Assembly: GCA_947498645.1 (NCBI GenBank)
Contig: CANMKS010000001.1
Span: forward strand, 2,890,032-2,954,031
Length of the DNA: 64,000 bases
Source of the DNA: an uncultured Paracoccaceae bacterium
GTDB taxonomy: Bacteria > Pseudomonadota > Alphaproteobacteria > Rhodobacterales > Rhodobacteraceae
Direction: 5' to 3'
Part shown: in pieces, positions 11,116 to 20,960 of the stretch
How positions within the stretch are numbered: position 1 is the first letter of the stretch
Layout: each line of letters begins with the position of its first letter
The notes under the pieces: generated by a model
The model's input: the letters and a program-made list of their open reading frames with translations, nothing else
Told to the model about the DNA's origin: nothing
The model's database searches: none
Program-made: the position numbers and the translations under genes

Positions 11116-13064
11116 CCGGTGGAGCCGTCAAAGAACACGTCTTCATCCGGCATTTCGCCAGTCTCAAGGATGTGCATCATCTCGGCGTTCATTGCCACTT
11201 CGCGCGGGCCGAGGATGTCCTGCACGCGGGCGATATAGACCTCATTCTCCATTACGGGGATGTTGGGGTCGTAGGCATCCGCAAGCGAGATCATCGAAGA
11301 CCGATCAGCACGATTGAAAGCATCCACCATCATCTGAGCGCGATCCTTCGGAATATTGAGCGCCTCTAACGCGGAACGGCCCATCCGCAATGAGCTGTCA
11401 TAGTTTTCGCGAATGATGTCGCGGCACCCGGCGGCCCACAGTTCGTACACATGGTGGCGGTCAACGGCGCGGGCAATGATATGGACATGCGGCGCGGTTG
11501 TGTGAACGTAATGCACAAGTTCGGTCAGCTTTTGCTTATCGTCGATTGAGGCCACAAACACCTTGGCATTGTGCAGCCCTGCGGCATGCAAAAGATCAGG
11601 GCGCGTCGCATCACCATAGTAGATACGCGCCCCGAAACGCCGCATGTTTTCAAGATGTTGGGCGTTATAGTCGATGACGGTCAGACTATAGCCCGCCGCA
11701 CTTAGTATCCGCCGGACAATGCCGCCAACCCGGCCACCGCCTGCGATAATCACCTCACCCTGTTCTTCGATATCGTCGGCCTCGCCCATATCAGAGGCAT
11801 TGTGGCGCGGCACAATTACGCGGTCGTAAAAGATGAACAGCAGCGGGGTCAGCATCATCGAAATCGCAACAACGAGCAGCAACTGATCGGCGAGCATCTG
11901 CGGCAGAATGGCGTTTGTGACCGAAAAGGACAGCAGCACAAATCCAAATTCACCCGCCTGCGCAAGGCTTAGCGCCAAGAGCCAACGATCCGCGCCCCGC
12001 AGTTTGAAAACCAGCGCAAGCACAGCCAGAACAGCCGCCTTCACCGCGATCAACAGAACGGTCAGCCCAAGGATCAGCAGCAGATTCTCGGACAGCAGCG
12101 CAAAGTTTATCGCCGCACCAACCGTCATGAAAAACAGCCCCAAAAGCAGCCCCTTGAACGGGTCAATGTCTGATTCCAGCTCATGCCGGTATTCACTGTT
12201 GGCCAACACCACACCGGCCAGGAACGTCCCCAAGGCAGGCGACAACCCAACCAAGGACATCAAAAGGGCTATGCCGATCACCATCATCAGCGCTGTCGCC
12301 GTAAAGAGTTCGCGCAGGTTGGCCCCGGCGATGAAGCGGAAAATCGGCCGGGTCAGAAAACTGCCCGCCCCGATCACAGCGGCGATTGCGATGACATTGA
12401 TCAATGCGGTCTGCCAGCCATTGAGCCCCGCAACAAGGCTCATGCCCCCACCATGATCACCGCCGCCGAGATCATCGCCGCCATGGGCCGCATCGGCGCC
12501 ATGCCCAGCGTCTGCGCCATGCGCAACTTCACCAGCAATATCCATCAACTCAGGCATGGCCAGCAGCGGCATCAAGGCCAGCATCGGAATGACGGCAATG
12601 TCTTGCGCCAGAAGGACAGAAAAACTTGACTGCCCGCCGTCGCTTTTCATCAGGCCTTTTTCGTTCAATGTTTGCAAGACGATGGCGGTCGAGCTTAAGG
12701 CAGCGATCAGGCCGACGGCGAGCGCCAAGGTCCAACTCAACCCAAACAACAGACCTATCCCCATAATCGCGACAGTCGTAATCCCGATCTGGCCACCGCC
12801 CAGCCCCAGCAGCTTGCCCCGCATCTGCCACAGGCGCTTGGGCTCTAGCTCAAGCCCTACCAGAAACAGCATCATCACAACGCCGAATTCCGCAAAATGC
12901 TGGATCGAAATCACATCGACATTGAGCCAGCCAAGGATCGGGCTGATCACGATGCCCGCGATCAGATAGCCAAGCACCGACCCCAGCCCCAGCCGCGTGG
13001 CAATCGGCACGGCGATCACGCCCGCGATCAGAAAGATAAAGGCCAGCAGCAGAAAATCGGTCAT
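11112..13064 (-). CDS. CPA2-family K+/H+ exchanger with TrkA-N domain (KefB/KefC-like)
   Basis: A 650-residue membrane exchanger. About 12 helices (1-425) hold the CPA2 motifs FGVVMMLFLVGLEL and SSTAIVLQTL. A Rossmann-type TrkA-N domain follows (about 440-560: VIIAGGGRVGGIVRRIL, YYGDATRPDLLHAAGL). The tail is cytoplasmic. Unusual is a His/Asp/Gly-rich loop at residues 181-209 (HGADAGHGADAAHGGDD and on) between two helices, which could bind metal. KefB/C proteins are glutathione-adduct-gated K+ effluxers; here the family is clear but the gating ligand is inferred only. It is followed by the convergent cupin gene. Confidence 0.88.
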   Translation of the reverse strand: MTDFLLLAFIFLIAGVIAVPIATRLGLGSVLGYLIAGIVISPILGWLNVDVISIQHFAEFGVVMMLFLVGLELEPKRLWQMRGKLLGLGGGQIGITTVAIMGIGLLFGLSWTLALAVGLIAALSSTAIVLQTLNEKGLMKSDGGQSSFSVLLAQDIAVIPMLALMPLLAMPELMDIAGEVAHGADAGHGADAAHGGDDLGGGDHGGGMSLVAGLNGWQTALINVIAIAAVIGAGSFLTRPIFRFIAGANLRELFTATALMMVIGIALLMSLVGLSPALGTFLAGVVLANSEYRHELESDIDPFKGLLLGLFFMTVGAAINFALLSENLLLILGLTVLLIAVKAAVLAVLALVFKLRGADRWLLALSLAQAGEFGFVLLSFSVTNAILPQMLADQLLLVVAISMMLTPLLFIFYDRVIVPRHNASDMGEADDIEEQGEVIIAGGGRVGGIVRRILSAAGYSLTVIDYNAQHLENMRRFGARIYYGDATRPDLLHAAGLHNAKVFVASIDDKQKLTELVHYVHTTAPHVHIIARAVDRHHVYELWAAGCRDIIRENYDSSLRMGRSALEALNIPKDRAQMMVDAFNRADRSSMISLADAYDPNIPVMENEVYIARVQDILGPREVAMNAEMMHILETGEMPDEDVFFDGSTG

Positions 13065-13125
13065 GGATATGTCCCCTCGTTAAGAAAATCATGCACATAG
13101 CGTTCGGTCATGGAAAGAGCGAAAT

Positions 13126-13153
13126 AAAAAAAGGGAGGGTCGAAGCCCTCCCT
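13126..13153 (-). terminator. distal intrinsic terminator downstream of nrdJ
   Basis: An eight-bp stem AGGGAGGG/CCCTCCCT (13132-13139 and 13146-13153) is followed on the minus strand by six T (13126-13131). Confidence 0.85.
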
Positions 13154-13250
13154 GAGTTTCGCTGATCAAGGGGGAATGCACGCATTCACCCACCGCAGAC
13201 AGAGCGATTGGCAAAGCCAATGGCGGAGTCTGCCCATCTACGCATGGGAC
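13126..13250 (-). ncRNA. candidate structured small RNA ending in a terminator
   Basis: Between the two terminators, minus-strand RNA could fold as three successive hairpins: CCCAT/ATGGG (13233-13248); GCAGAC/GTCTGC (13195-13233) enclosing ATTGGC-TTT-GCCAAT; and GAATGC/GCATTC (13174-13187). The terminator AGGGAGGG/CCCTCCCT with a T-run follows (13126-13153). There is no convincing reading frame. A promoter was not identified, so it could also be a processed 3' tail of the nrdJ transcript. Confidence 0.4.
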
Positions 13251-13252
13251 AT

Positions 13253-13278
13253 AAAAAAGGGGAACCCGAAGGTTCCCC
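13253..13278 (-). terminator. proximal intrinsic terminator downstream of nrdJ
   Basis: GGGGAACC and GGTTCCCC (13259-13266 and 13271-13278) close a CGAA/TTCG tetraloop, followed on the minus strand by six T (13253-13258). The stem is strong and the layout canonical. Confidence 0.88.
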
Positions 13279-13384
13279 CAAGTTTCGCTGATCAGGCTCA
13301 CTCATTATGTACCGCTCGGTTTGTTTGCCTGCGGCCCAATCCGCGCCGGAGCGAGCGCACCCGCTTCGAAGCTCTGTTATCAGC

Positions 13385-13441
13385 GAAGGAATTTCGTCTA
13401 AATTCCTTCTATGCGCATAAGTTTTTTCGCCGAAAAATCTT
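13385..13441. repeat. paired palindromes at the nrdJ 3' end
   Basis: A perfect inverted repeat GAAGGAATTT/AAATTCCTTC (13385-13409, loop CGTCT) is followed by the palindrome TATGCGCATA (13410-13419) and by an AT-rich inverted repeat centred on TTTTTCGCCGAAAAA (13419-13441), which overlaps the nrdJ stop codon. The same two-part architecture recurs at 25649-25705 and 59975-60020. Confidence 0.6.
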
Positions 13442-16400
13442 AGCTACACCCAGACGTTCCGCCGCATGTATTGCATTTCATGCAGGTGCCATTGCGCACC
13501 AGCGTATAGTTTCCGCATTCCCCGCAAGCCTCGCCTTCGTAACCCTGCATCTTGGCCTTGTCGCGGGCCGAGATTGTCGTGGCCGCACCTGTTGCGACGA
13601 TGCTCTCGCTCGCTTCTGGGACCAGCGTTTGCTGCGCAACCGAAGGATCAGTGCCCGTGGCCAGTGCTGTGGCCCCGGCGCCGCCCTGCAACACAACCAG
13701 ATCCTGCGGCATCCGCTTACGCAGGTACCCTGTGGACGAGATCTGCTTGAGCACCTCCAACGACCGCGAGGCGGCGTTCTCGGTCGGGGCCTGAATGTTG
13801 GACACACCCTCTTCCTCGCCACGGCCGATGTCATCAAAGGACGCGCCTTCCGGCTTTACATGCGCCAGATCGGTGCGGTCGAGGTAGCTGACAGCAAGTT
13901 CGCGGAAGATATAGTCGAGCACGGATGTCGCGTTCTTGATGCTGTCGTTGCCCTGAACCATGCCGGCCGGTTCGAATTTGGTGAATGTGAAGGCATCCAC
14001 GAATTCCTCCAGCGGCACGCCGTATTGCAGGCCGACCGACACCGCGATGGCGAAGTTGTTCATCATCGCCCGGAACCCGGCACCTTCTTTGTGCATGTCG
14101 ATGAAAATCTCGCCCAATTGGCCGTCTTCATACTCACCCGTGCGCAGATAGACCTTGTGGCCCCCAACGATGGCTTTCTGCGTGTACCCTTTGCGCCGCT
14201 GGGGCATCTTTTCACGCTCACGGTTGCGCACTTCCTGCACGATGATCTTTTCGACGATCTTTTCAGCCAGCACAGCGGCCTTTTCGTGGTGGTTGCCGCT
14301 TTCCAGCGTTTCCTGTGCGTCTTCGTCATCCTCGACCAAGGCGGCCGCCAATGGCTGGGACAGTTTGGAGCCGTCGCGATAGAGCGCGTTGGCCTTCACA
14401 CCCAAGGACCAGCTCAGCTCATAGGCTTTCTGACAATCCTCGATGGTCGCATCATTGGGCATGTTGATCGTCTTAGAGATCGCACCAGAGATGAAGGACT
14501 GCGCCGCTGCCATCATGTGGATGTGGCTGTCAACGCTCAGATAACGCTTACCTTTTTTACCGCAAGGGTTGGCGCAGTCGAAGACAGTGTAGTGCTCTTT
14601 CTTCAGGTGCGGCGCGTCTTCCAGCGTCATGGTTCCGCAGACGTGATCGTTGGCTGCGTCAATATCCTGCTTGGAATAGCCCAGGTGGCGCAGCAGGTCG
14701 AAGGTCGGATCATTCAGCTTTTCAGCAGGAATGCCCAGCGTCTTGGTACAGAAGGCTTCGCCCAGCGTCCATTGGTTGAACACAAAGCGAATGTCAAAGG
14801 CCGAAGCAAGTGCCGCCTCGATCTTGTCCAGCTCTGCCTGACCAAAGCCATGACCGATCAGCGAGGTATGGTTGATCGCTGGCGCCTGCCCGATGGACCC
14901 GTGGCCGACGGCATAGGCGATGATCTCTTCAATCTGGGCAGAGCCATAGCCCAGTTTTTCAAGTGCGGCTGGCACCGACTGGTTGATGATCTTGAAGTAA
15001 CCACCACCGGCCAGCTTTTTGAACTTCACCAGTGCAAAGTCAGGCTCGATCCCTGTGGTATCGCAATCCATGACCAGACCGATCGTACCGGTTGGTGCGA
15101 TGACAGACACCTGCGCGTTGCGGTAGCCGTGCTTTTTGCCCAGCTTCAGTGCTTCGTCCCAGCTGCCGATGGCCAGTTCGATCAGGCGCTGGTCGGGGCA
15201 GTTGGCGTGGTCGAGCGGCACAGGCTTGACGTCCAGCTGGTCATAGCCGTCAGCCTTGCCCAACGCCGCCTGCCGGTGGTTCTTGATGACGCGCAGCATG
15301 TGCTTGCTGTTTTTCTTGTAGCCCGGAAATGCCCCCAACTCGCCCGCCATTTCAGCAGAGGTCGCGTAGGACACGCCTGTCATGATCGCGGTCAGGGCAG
15401 CGCCCATCGCGCGGCCTTCGTCGCTGTCATAGCCGTAGCCCATGTTCATCAGCAGGCCGCCGATGTTGGCATAGCCAAGACCCAACGTCCGGAAGTCATA
15501 GGACCGCTGTGCGATCTCTTTGGAAGGGAACTGCGCCATCATGACGGAGATTTCCAAGGTGACCGTCCACAGGCGCGTGGCGTGCATGTAATCTTCGGCT
15601 TGGAACGCGCCATCCTTGTAGAAGGTCAGCAGGTTCATCGACGCCAGGTTACAGGCCGTATCGTCAAGGAACATATATTCAGAACAGGGGTTTGAACCAC
15701 GGATTTCGCCATCCTCGGGGCATGTGTGCCATGCGTTGACGGTGTCGTGGTACTGGATGCCGGGATCGGCACAGGCCCATGCGGCGTGACCCACCTGTTC
15801 CCACAATTCGCGGGCTTTGATGATCTTGGCAACTTCACCATTGCGGCGGTTGATCAGTTTCCAGTCGGCATCATCTTCGACGGCCTTGAGGAATGCGTCA
15901 GTGACGCGAATAGAGTTGTTGGAGTTCTGACCGGAGACAGAAGAATAAGCCTCCGAATCCCAGTCTGTGTCATAAGTCGGGAACTCAATGCTGGAATAAC
16001 CCTGCTTTGCATAATCCAACACGCGCTTGATGTAAGTTTCTGGAATAGCAGACTTTTTGGCATCCTTTACAGCAGCAGCCAGCGTGTCGTTGGTCTTGGG
16101 ATCATAGGCTGACACCTCTTCCCCGTCCCAGGACTTGATCGCCGCGAAGATCGCGTTCAGGTAGCGGGCGTGCATTTTGGAGCCCGCAACGATTGACGCC
16201 ACTTTCTGCTCTTCAATGACTTTCCAGTTGATGAATTCCTCGATGTCAGGGTGGTCCGCATCAACGATCACCATCTTGGCCGCGCGGCGCGTTGTGCCGC
16301 CCGATTTGATCGCCCCGGCAGCGCGGTCGCCGATTTTGAGGAAACCCATAAGGCCAGAGGACTTACCACCACCTGACAACGGCTCTCCGTCGCCACGCAA

Positions 16401-17087
16401 GGACGAAAAGTTCGTGCCAGTGCCAGAGCCGTACTTGAACAGACGCGCTTCACGCACCCACAGGTCCATGATGCCGCCGTCGTTCACCAGATCATCGCCT
16501 ACGGATTGAATAAAGCAGGCGTGCGGCTGTGGGTGTTCGTAGGACGAGGTGGATTTGGTCAACTCGCCTGTCTGGTAGTCCACATAGAAATGGCCCTGTG
16601 CCGGGCCGTCGATACCGTATGCCCAGTGCAGGCCGGTGTTAAACCACTGCGGGCTGTTTGGCGCCGCACGTTGAGTGGCCAGCATATAGCGCATTTCGTC
16701 GAAATATGTGCGTGCATCGTCCTCGGACGAAAAGTATCCGCCTTTCCAGCCCCAGTACGCCCATGCGCCTGCCAGGCGGTCGAATACCTGCTTGGCCGAG
16801 GTTTCACCACCAAAGGTCGCATCTTTCGCAGGCACCGAGCGCCACAGGAACTCTGGCACGCCCTTTTCCTTGACGCGCTTCACTTCGGACGGAACGCCTG
16901 CCTTGCGGAAGTATTTTTGCGCGATAACGTCAGAGGCCACCTGGCTCCAACCCGCCGGAATTTCACAGTCATCAAGTTTGAAAACGACGGTGCCATCGGG
17001 GTTGCGAATCTCAGACGTCGTTGTCTTGAATTCCAGCTCGCCGTAAGCGCCTGACTTGGCCTTGGTGAAATTGCGGTCGATTTTCAT
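13440..17087 (-). CDS. nrdJ: adenosylcobalamin-dependent (class II) ribonucleoside-diphosphate reductase
   Basis: A 1215-residue class II ribonucleotide reductase making deoxyribonucleotides with coenzyme B12. Seen: [13 protein letters not shown] with the first active-site cysteine, [21 protein letters not shown] with the C-x-E radical site, [21 protein letters not shown], and a C-terminal cysteine-rich tail ([23 protein letters not shown]) typical of the NrdJ redox/zinc end. An N-terminal ATP-cone is not obvious. Length agrees with the long alphaproteobacterial form (about 1200). It is a single gene with 555 bp before the tRNA gene. No NrdR box or cobalamin riboswitch could be identified with confidence. 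Confidence 0.96.
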   Translation of the reverse strand: MKIDRNFTKAKSGAYGELEFKTTTSEIRNPDGTVVFKLDDCEIPAGWSQVASDVIAQKYFRKAGVPSEVKRVKEKGVPEFLWRSVPAKDATFGGETSAKQVFDRLAGAWAYWGWKGGYFSSEDDARTYFDEMRYMLATQRAAPNSPQWFNTGLHWAYGIDGPAQGHFYVDYQTGELTKSTSSYEHPQPHACFIQSVGDDLVNDGGIMDLWVREARLFKYGSGTGTNFSSLRGDGEPLSGGGKSSGLMGFLKIGDRAAGAIKSGGTTRRAAKMVIVDADHPDIEEFINWKVIEEQKVASIVAGSKMHARYLNAIFAAIKSWDGEEVSAYDPKTNDTLAAAVKDAKKSAIPETYIKRVLDYAKQGYSSIEFPTYDTDWDSEAYSSVSGQNSNNSIRVTDAFLKAVEDDADWKLINRRNGEVAKIIKARELWEQVGHAAWACADPGIQYHDTVNAWHTCPEDGEIRGSNPCSEYMFLDDTACNLASMNLLTFYKDGAFQAEDYMHATRLWTVTLEISVMMAQFPSKEIAQRSYDFRTLGLGYANIGGLLMNMGYGYDSDEGRAMGAALTAIMTGVSYATSAEMAGELGAFPGYKKNSKHMLRVIKNHRQAALGKADGYDQLDVKPVPLDHANCPDQRLIELAIGSWDEALKLGKKHGYRNAQVSVIAPTGTIGLVMDCDTTGIEPDFALVKFKKLAGGGYFKIINQSVPAALEKLGYGSAQIEEIIAYAVGHGSIGQAPAINHTSLIGHGFGQAELDKIEAALASAFDIRFVFNQWTLGEAFCTKTLGIPAEKLNDPTFDLLRHLGYSKQDIDAANDHVCGTMTLEDAPHLKKEHYTVFDCANPCGKKGKRYLSVDSHIHMMAAAQSFISGAISKTINMPNDATIEDCQKAYELSWSLGVKANALYRDGSKLSQPLAAALVEDDEDAQETLESGNHHEKAAVLAEKIVEKIIVQEVRNREREKMPQRRKGYTQKAIVGGHKVYLRTGEYEDGQLGEIFIDMHKEGAGFRAMMNNFAIAVSVGLQYGVPLEEFVDAFTFTKFEPAGMVQGNDSIKNATSVLDYIFRELAVSYLDRTDLAHVKPEGASFDDIGRGEEEGVSNIQAPTENAASRSLEVLKQISSTGYLRKRMPQDLVVLQGGAGATALATGTDPSVAQQTLVPEASESIVATGAATTISARDKAKMQGYEGEACGECGNYTLVRNGTCMKCNTCGGTSGCS

Positions 17088-17642
17088 CTATTCTGCCCCA
17101 TGCTTTTTGCCGTCGTTGCGGCGATCATTGAAAACTGGCCGCCCAAGCGACACAAACACACCGGGGTTCAATTCATTTTGGCAAATACGTCCCGTCCCGA
17201 TCATTGATCAGGTCAAAGCCAGAACGGTGCCTGATATTCTGCACCCGCCAATGTCTAAATCCCCGCGCCGCTACCACATCTTGTGCTGTGGCTGCCGGCT
17301 CGCACAACCTGACGCATCTAGCCCTAGTGGGTCAACGGATTTTTAACACAAAATACAGATTTATTGAGTTGACTGCTTCAGTTCAAAATGGTCCGGGTCC
17401 GGCACGGTGATTCACTCACAGATTTGTCCACAAGGGGCGCCTGTGTGGTCAGCCGCAGAAAGCCTTTCAGTCGGCAGGCTTACGCCCGGAAACTCAGCCA
17501 AAAGTTGAAGTTAGCGCTCACGCCCGGCGGTCTCATTAACGCAAGTTAAACTGTGATTTTGGGGCGTTAACCGTGCTTCCAATGTCACGGCAGGCCAATC
17601 AACAATAGGCGATTCTAGACAGGATTGTTGATTGTGGTGATG
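17088..17642. other. 555-bp intergenic region upstream of nrdJ, no gene seen
   Basis: I see no supported protein or RNA gene here; short open frames lack ribosome sites or family resemblance. On the minus strand TTGACC near 17327-17332 could be a -35 for nrdJ, but a good -10 is not evident. A weak hairpin AAGCCT/AGGCTT occurs near 17460-17482. Two TTAA half-sites six bp apart (17536-17549) do not fit the seven-bp CtrA spacing. The region should hold the nrdJ promoter. Confidence 0.5.
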
Positions 17643-17719
17643 TGGTCGGGGCGGAGAGATTCGAACTCCCGACCCTCTGTTCCCAAAACAGATGCGCTAC
17701 CAGGCTGCGCTACGCCCCG
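17643..17719 (-). tRNA. tRNA-Pro (anticodon UGG)
   Basis: A complete 77-nt cloverleaf on the minus strand. The acceptor stem CGGGGCG pairs with CGCCCCG, the D-arm is GCGCAGCCTGGTAGCGC, the anticodon stem TCTGT/ACAGA holds loop TTTGGGA with anticodon TGG, and the T-arm is GTCGGGAGTTCGAATCTC. The discriminator A and an encoded CCA follow. It reads CCA and, by wobble, other proline codons. Confidence 0.97.
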
Positions 17720-17764
17720 AACCATGTGCGGTTCTTTAGCCCCACAAAAACGATTTGAAAAGCC

Positions 17765-18241
17765 CTAACCGTCAGTCTTTTCATCACAAGGCAAAATAGC
17801 ATCGGCTCCAAAGCTGGGATGCTGCATAACATCCCCTTCCGCGATCCCCAAACGGGCGGCCAGACCACCATTGATCTCCAACACCATCTGGATCCCATCA
17901 CCACCACGGATCGGGGTCAGATCACCGGGCACGGCATTTGCATGGATCGACAGAATCTCGCCATTGGGTGCAGCAAACAGCATATCGAGTGGAATCAACG
18001 TGTTCTTCATCCAGAAGCTGACAAACTGCGGCTCCTCGTAGACAAACAACATACCTTCCAGCAACGGCATGTCTTCGACGAACATCAAACCCTGCGCTCG
18101 CTCTTGCGGGTCGTCCGCGATTTCGATACCAAAGGTCGCCTGCCCGAAATCACCCGAGATCGTCAGCTTGTCATCGACACAGACGGCCAGCAGCGGCTGT
18201 GCGGCGCAGCAAAGCAGCATTGCCAGCGGCAGCGCCTTCAC
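17765..18241 (-). CDS. DUF192 family exported protein
   Basis: A 158-residue protein with an N-terminal signal peptide ([19 protein letters not shown]) and a DUF192 domain: [21 protein letters not shown], then [14 protein letters not shown] and the glycine-rich MVLEINGG near the end. It is probably periplasmic. Function is unknown for the family. The start is GTG at 18241, overlapping the upstream cold-shock gene's stop as GTGA, so it is translationally coupled to it, an arrangement common in this bacterial group. Confidence 0.88.
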   Translation of the reverse strand: MKALPLAMLLCCAAQPLLAVCVDDKLTISGDFGQATFGIEIADDPQERAQGLMFVEDMPLLEGMLFVYEEPQFVSFWMKNTLIPLDMLFAAPNGEILSIHANAVPGDLTPIRGGDGIQMVLEINGGLAARLGIAEGDVMQHPSFGADAILPCDEKTDG

Positions 18242-18765
18242 TTTGCAGCCGCTTCCCAGCCAATGATTTCGATCGCCATGCGACCACGTTCACCATCAAC
18301 CATGCGCAGCCCCACAGCTTCGCCTGATTGCAGATCTGACAATCCAGAGCGGCGTAACACCTCGACATGCACAAAAACATCATCGTTGTTGCCAAAGACA
18401 TTGGCAAAGCCAAAGCCCTTCGCCTTGTCGAACCACTTTACCCGAGCGGGCTCAATCGGTTTTTGGGCAATATCCTCTGGCGAAAATTCCACCATGTCGC
18501 GTAATGGCAAAGCCTCATCAGTCACAGGCGGCACAATAGAAAGTACCTCTGTCGCCTGAAGGCCCCGCTGCGTGTCCTGTACGATAATTTCGATAGCAGA
18601 GCCGTCTACGACAGACCCCTGTCCAAAATTACGCAACACATTGGCGTGCAACAAAATATCCCGGCCGCCGTCATTGGCGACAACAAAGCCAAAGCCTTTC
18701 GTGGGATCAAACCACTTGACTAGCCCGTTCACCTGCCGTTGCGGCGCGGTGTCCTGCGTTTCCAT
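18238..18765 (-). CDS. tandem cold-shock-domain protein
   Basis: A 175-residue cytoplasmic nucleic-acid-binding protein with two cold-shock domains. Domain 1 (about 12-75) has GLVKWFDPTKGFGFVVA (RNP1) and DILLHANVL (RNP2). Domain 2 (about 105-172) has ARVKWFDKAKGFGFANV and DVFVHVEVL. A linker of about 30 residues joins them. Double-domain Csp proteins are typical of alphaproteobacteria and act as RNA chaperones or antiterminators. GAGGAA precedes the ATG. It overlaps the DUF192 gene by 4 bp. Confidence 0.93.
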   Translation of the reverse strand: METQDTAPQRQVNGLVKWFDPTKGFGFVVANDGGRDILLHANVLRNFGQGSVVDGSAIEIIVQDTQRGLQATEVLSIVPPVTDEALPLRDMVEFSPEDIAQKPIEPARVKWFDKAKGFGFANVFGNNDDVFVHVEVLRRSGLSDLQSGEAVGLRMVDGERGRMAIEIIGWEAAAK

Positions 18766-18879
18766 CTATAATTCCTCTTGAATCCCGGCCATTGGTTCTG
18801 GCCGACATCCATCTTTTCATATCTTCAACTGTTCATGACCGAAAACACGGCCATCCATTCATACGTGACGCGAAACTGG

Positions 18880-19485
18880 TTACGGCGAGAGGCGCGTGAC
18901 CTCCCAGTCTTGATCGACGTAGCTGCGCGACCACCGAAACCGGTCATGCAAACGAAAAGCCCCGTCTGACCAAAATTCGATTTCCAGTGGCTTAATCCGG
19001 AAACCGCCCCAAAAGGGCGGGCGTTCCGGGTCCGCGCCTTTTTGCATCGTTACTTTAGCAACCTCAGTCATCAAAGATGCACGTGACGTCAAGGGCTGAG
19101 ATTGATGAGAGGCCCAGGCCCCCAATTTACTCTTCAGTGAACGCGACTGGTAATAGGCATCTGCGGCGGGCCCATCTTCTTTTTCCACAGTGCCACGCAC
19201 ACGAATCTGGCGCGCCAGAGACTTCCAATGCATCACAAACGCCGCCTTACCGGACTGGGCAATTTCTTGCCCTTTCTGGCTGTCGTAGTTCGTGTAGAAC
19301 ACAAAAGCGTCCAGTTCGATATCTTTGAGCAGCACCATCCGCACATTCGGCAGACCATTTTCGTCCACCGTTGAAAGCGCAATTGCATTGGGGTCATTGG
19401 GTTCTGTTTCGCTTGCAGCATCAAGCCATTGCTGAGCAATTGCGAACGGGTTTGGTCCCGCAAAAATGCCATCACGGTCAGACAT
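18880..19485 (-). CDS. pdxH: pyridoxamine/pyridoxine 5'-phosphate oxidase
   Basis: A 201-residue FMN enzyme that oxidises PNP/PMP to pyridoxal 5'-phosphate, the last step of vitamin B6 synthesis and salvage. FMN- and substrate-contacting motifs are seen: [48 protein letters not shown] and the C-terminal [14 protein letters not shown] ... WEVTRLSP. Length is slightly short of E. coli PdxH (218), with a trimmed N-terminus. Divergent from fabI. It sits close to several PLP enzymes in the window but shows no operon link. Confidence 0.95.
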   Translation of the reverse strand: MSDRDGIFAGPNPFAIAQQWLDAASETEPNDPNAIALSTVDENGLPNVRMVLLKDIELDAFVFYTNYDSQKGQEIAQSGKAAFVMHWKSLARQIRVRGTVEKEDGPAADAYYQSRSLKSKLGAWASHQSQPLTSRASLMTEVAKVTMQKGADPERPPFWGGFRIKPLEIEFWSDGAFRLHDRFRWSRSYVDQDWEVTRLSP

Positions 19486-19550
19486 CGCTGATCCTTAACA
19501 AAACCCCCGCTACTAGGCTTAAGTTGATTTGGAGACAGTGGCAACCTTTT

Positions 19551-19564
19551 TGAACGATTGTTCA
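19551..19564. promoter_or_regulatory. palindrome TGAAC-N4-GTTCA in the pdxH-fabI intergenic region
   Basis: TGAACGATTGTTCA is a perfect inverted repeat (5-bp arms plus A/T centre) in the 152-bp divergent region, 74 bp before the fabI start. Such palindromes are typical of TetR-family regulators, several of which control fatty-acid genes. The factor is unknown. Confidence 0.35.
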
Positions 19565-19637
19565 GATGCTTGCTGCATCCATTGCAATCGCCTAAACGAA
19601 ATGCGAGCCACATCAGAAAGTGCAAAGGAAAATCGCG

Positions 19638-20444
19638 ATGACATCACAGTTGATGCAGGGCCAACGCGGCCTAATCATGGGGCTTGCCAACGACAAGTCG
19701 ATTGCATGGGGAATCGCCAAGGCCTGCGCCGATGCAGGGGCTGAACTCGCGTTTTCCTATCAGGGGGATGCGCTGAAAAAGCGGGTTGCGCCCTTGGCCG
19801 CATCTGTTGGGTCGGACATCGTGCTGCCATGTGACGTTGGTGATGAGGCTTCGATTGATGCGCTCTTTGAGGCGCTCGAAGAACGCTGGGGCAAGTTGGA
19901 CTTTATTGTGCATGCCATCGGCTTCTCCGACAAAGGCGAGCTGCGCGGACGATACGTTGACACAAGCCGCGGCAATTTCCTGACGTCGATGGATATCTCG
20001 GTCTATTCTTTCACCGCCGTTGTCCAACGCGCCGAAAAGATGATGACCGATGGTGGGTCTTGTCTGACACTCACATATTACGGCGCCGAAAAGGTCATGC
20101 CGCATTATAACGTCATGGGCGTGGCCAAAGCCGCACTCGAGGCCTCGGTGCGTTATCTGGCCGAGGATCTGGGCAAGAACAACATTCGCGTCAACGCCAT
20201 CAGTGCCGGCACCATCAAGACGCTGGCCGCCTCCGGCATCGGTGATTTCCGCCTGATCATGAAGTGGAACGAATACAACTCTCCCCTGCGCCGTACAGTG
20301 ACGCAGGAAGAGGTCGGAAAATCGGCGCTCTACCTTCTGTCCGACTTGGGAAGCGCCGTGACGGGCGAGGTCCTGCATGTGGATGCGGGTTACCATGTTG
20401 TCGGCATGAAAGCGGTCGACGCGCCAGATATCACTAAGGAATAG
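19638..20444 (+). CDS. fabI: enoyl-[acyl-carrier-protein] reductase (NADH)
   Basis: A 268-residue short-chain-dehydrogenase-type enoyl-ACP reductase of fatty-acid elongation. The cofactor motif GLANDKSIAWGIA (15-27), Y147, and the catalytic Y157-x6-K164 in HYNVMGVAKAALEAS all fit FabI. An earlier GTG at 19620 would add six residues; the ATG at 19638 has AAAGGA ahead of it and is chosen. It is followed 9 bp later by gpt. It is the usual target of triclosan-like inhibitors. Confidence 0.96.
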   Translation: MTSQLMQGQRGLIMGLANDKSIAWGIAKACADAGAELAFSYQGDALKKRVAPLAASVGSDIVLPCDVGDEASIDALFEALEERWGKLDFIVHAIGFSDKGELRGRYVDTSRGNFLTSMDISVYSFTAVVQRAEKMMTDGGSCLTLTYYGAEKVMPHYNVMGVAKAALEASVRYLAEDLGKNNIRVNAISAGTIKTLAASGIGDFRLIMKWNEYNSPLRRTVTQEEVGKSALYLLSDLGSAVTGEVLHVDAGYHVVGMKAVDAPDITKE

Positions 20445-20453
20445 GACACCACT

Positions 20454-20957
20454 ATGACAGACCGCCTGCCCCATGAAAAAGGCTTCCACATCAGCTGGGA
20501 TCAAATCCACCGCGACAGCCGCGCCTTGGCTTGGCGGCTTGACGGGCATGGGCCGGATGATGGTGCGTGGCGCGCAGTTGTCGCCGTCACCCGTGGCGGC
20601 ATGGCGCCGGCGATGATTGCAGCCCGCGAACTGGACATCCGCACGGTCGATACGATCAGCGTCAAAAGCTATGACCACCAGGACCAGTCAGAGGCAAAAA
20701 TACTCAAGGCACCTGATGCGGCACTGATGGGCGATGGCACCGGCATCTTGATCATCGACGATCTGGTCGACAGCGGCAAAACGCTTGAACTGGTCCGCGC
20801 GCTCTATCCCAAGGCCCATTTCGCGACAGTCTACGCCAAACCGAAGGGGCGACCGCAGGTCAACACCTTCATCACCGAAGTCAGCCAGGATACCTGGATT
20901 TTCTTCCCCTGGGACATGGCGCTGCAATATGTCGAACCCTATCGCGGCAAAGACTGA
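20454..20957 (+). CDS. gpt: xanthine-guanine phosphoribosyltransferase
   Basis: A 167-residue type I phosphoribosyltransferase salvaging guanine and xanthine with PRPP. The PRPP loop [21 protein letters not shown] (about 98-118), [23 protein letters not shown] and the C-terminal [12 protein letters not shown] are characteristic of Gpt. Length matches. It lies directly downstream of fabI; no functional link is obvious, but they could share a transcript. Confidence 0.93.
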   Translation: MTDRLPHEKGFHISWDQIHRDSRALAWRLDGHGPDDGAWRAVVAVTRGGMAPAMIAARELDIRTVDTISVKSYDHQDQSEAKILKAPDAALMGDGTGILIIDDLVDSGKTLELVRALYPKAHFATVYAKPKGRPQVNTFITEVSQDTWIFFPWDMALQYVEPYRGKD

Positions 20958-20960
20958 CCT

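Larger units (their letters stand above)
13065..13439. other. 375-bp intergenic region: two tandem terminators, a possible sRNA, paired palindromes
   Basis: No convincing protein gene lies between kefB-like and nrdJ. On the minus strand, reading from the nrdJ stop, the region holds a pair of palindromes (13385-13441), a first terminator hairpin (13259-13278), three further hairpins (13174-13248) and a second terminator (13132-13153). A 14-bp sequence, TGATCAGCGAAACT on the minus strand, precedes both terminators. Confidence 0.7.

Noticed and set aside
13089..13301. 70-codon GTG frame spanning both terminators after nrdJ
   Set aside because: It encodes a repeated LISET motif only because the DNA leader is repeated; it runs through a strong terminator and has no ribosome site. 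RNA structure explains the region better.
13176..15695. Long open frame (839 codons) antisense to nrdJ
   Set aside because: It lies wholly opposite a clear nrdJ frame with all active-site motifs. The antisense translation has no family resemblance, and high-GC codon use commonly opens such shadow frames.
17341..17362. Possible NrdR box (ACACAAAATACAGATT) upstream of nrdJ
   Set aside because: Only about 11 of 16 positions match the remembered consensus and no second box at the usual spacing was found.
17536..17549. CtrA-like TTAA pair near the nrdJ-tRNA gap
   Set aside because: The spacing between TTAA half-sites is six, not seven, and no gene start is adjacent.
17088..17642. Cobalamin riboswitch upstream of nrdJ
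   Set aside because: No B12-box-like core or matching helices could be recognised by eye; NrdJ uses B12 as cofactor, so such a switch is not required.
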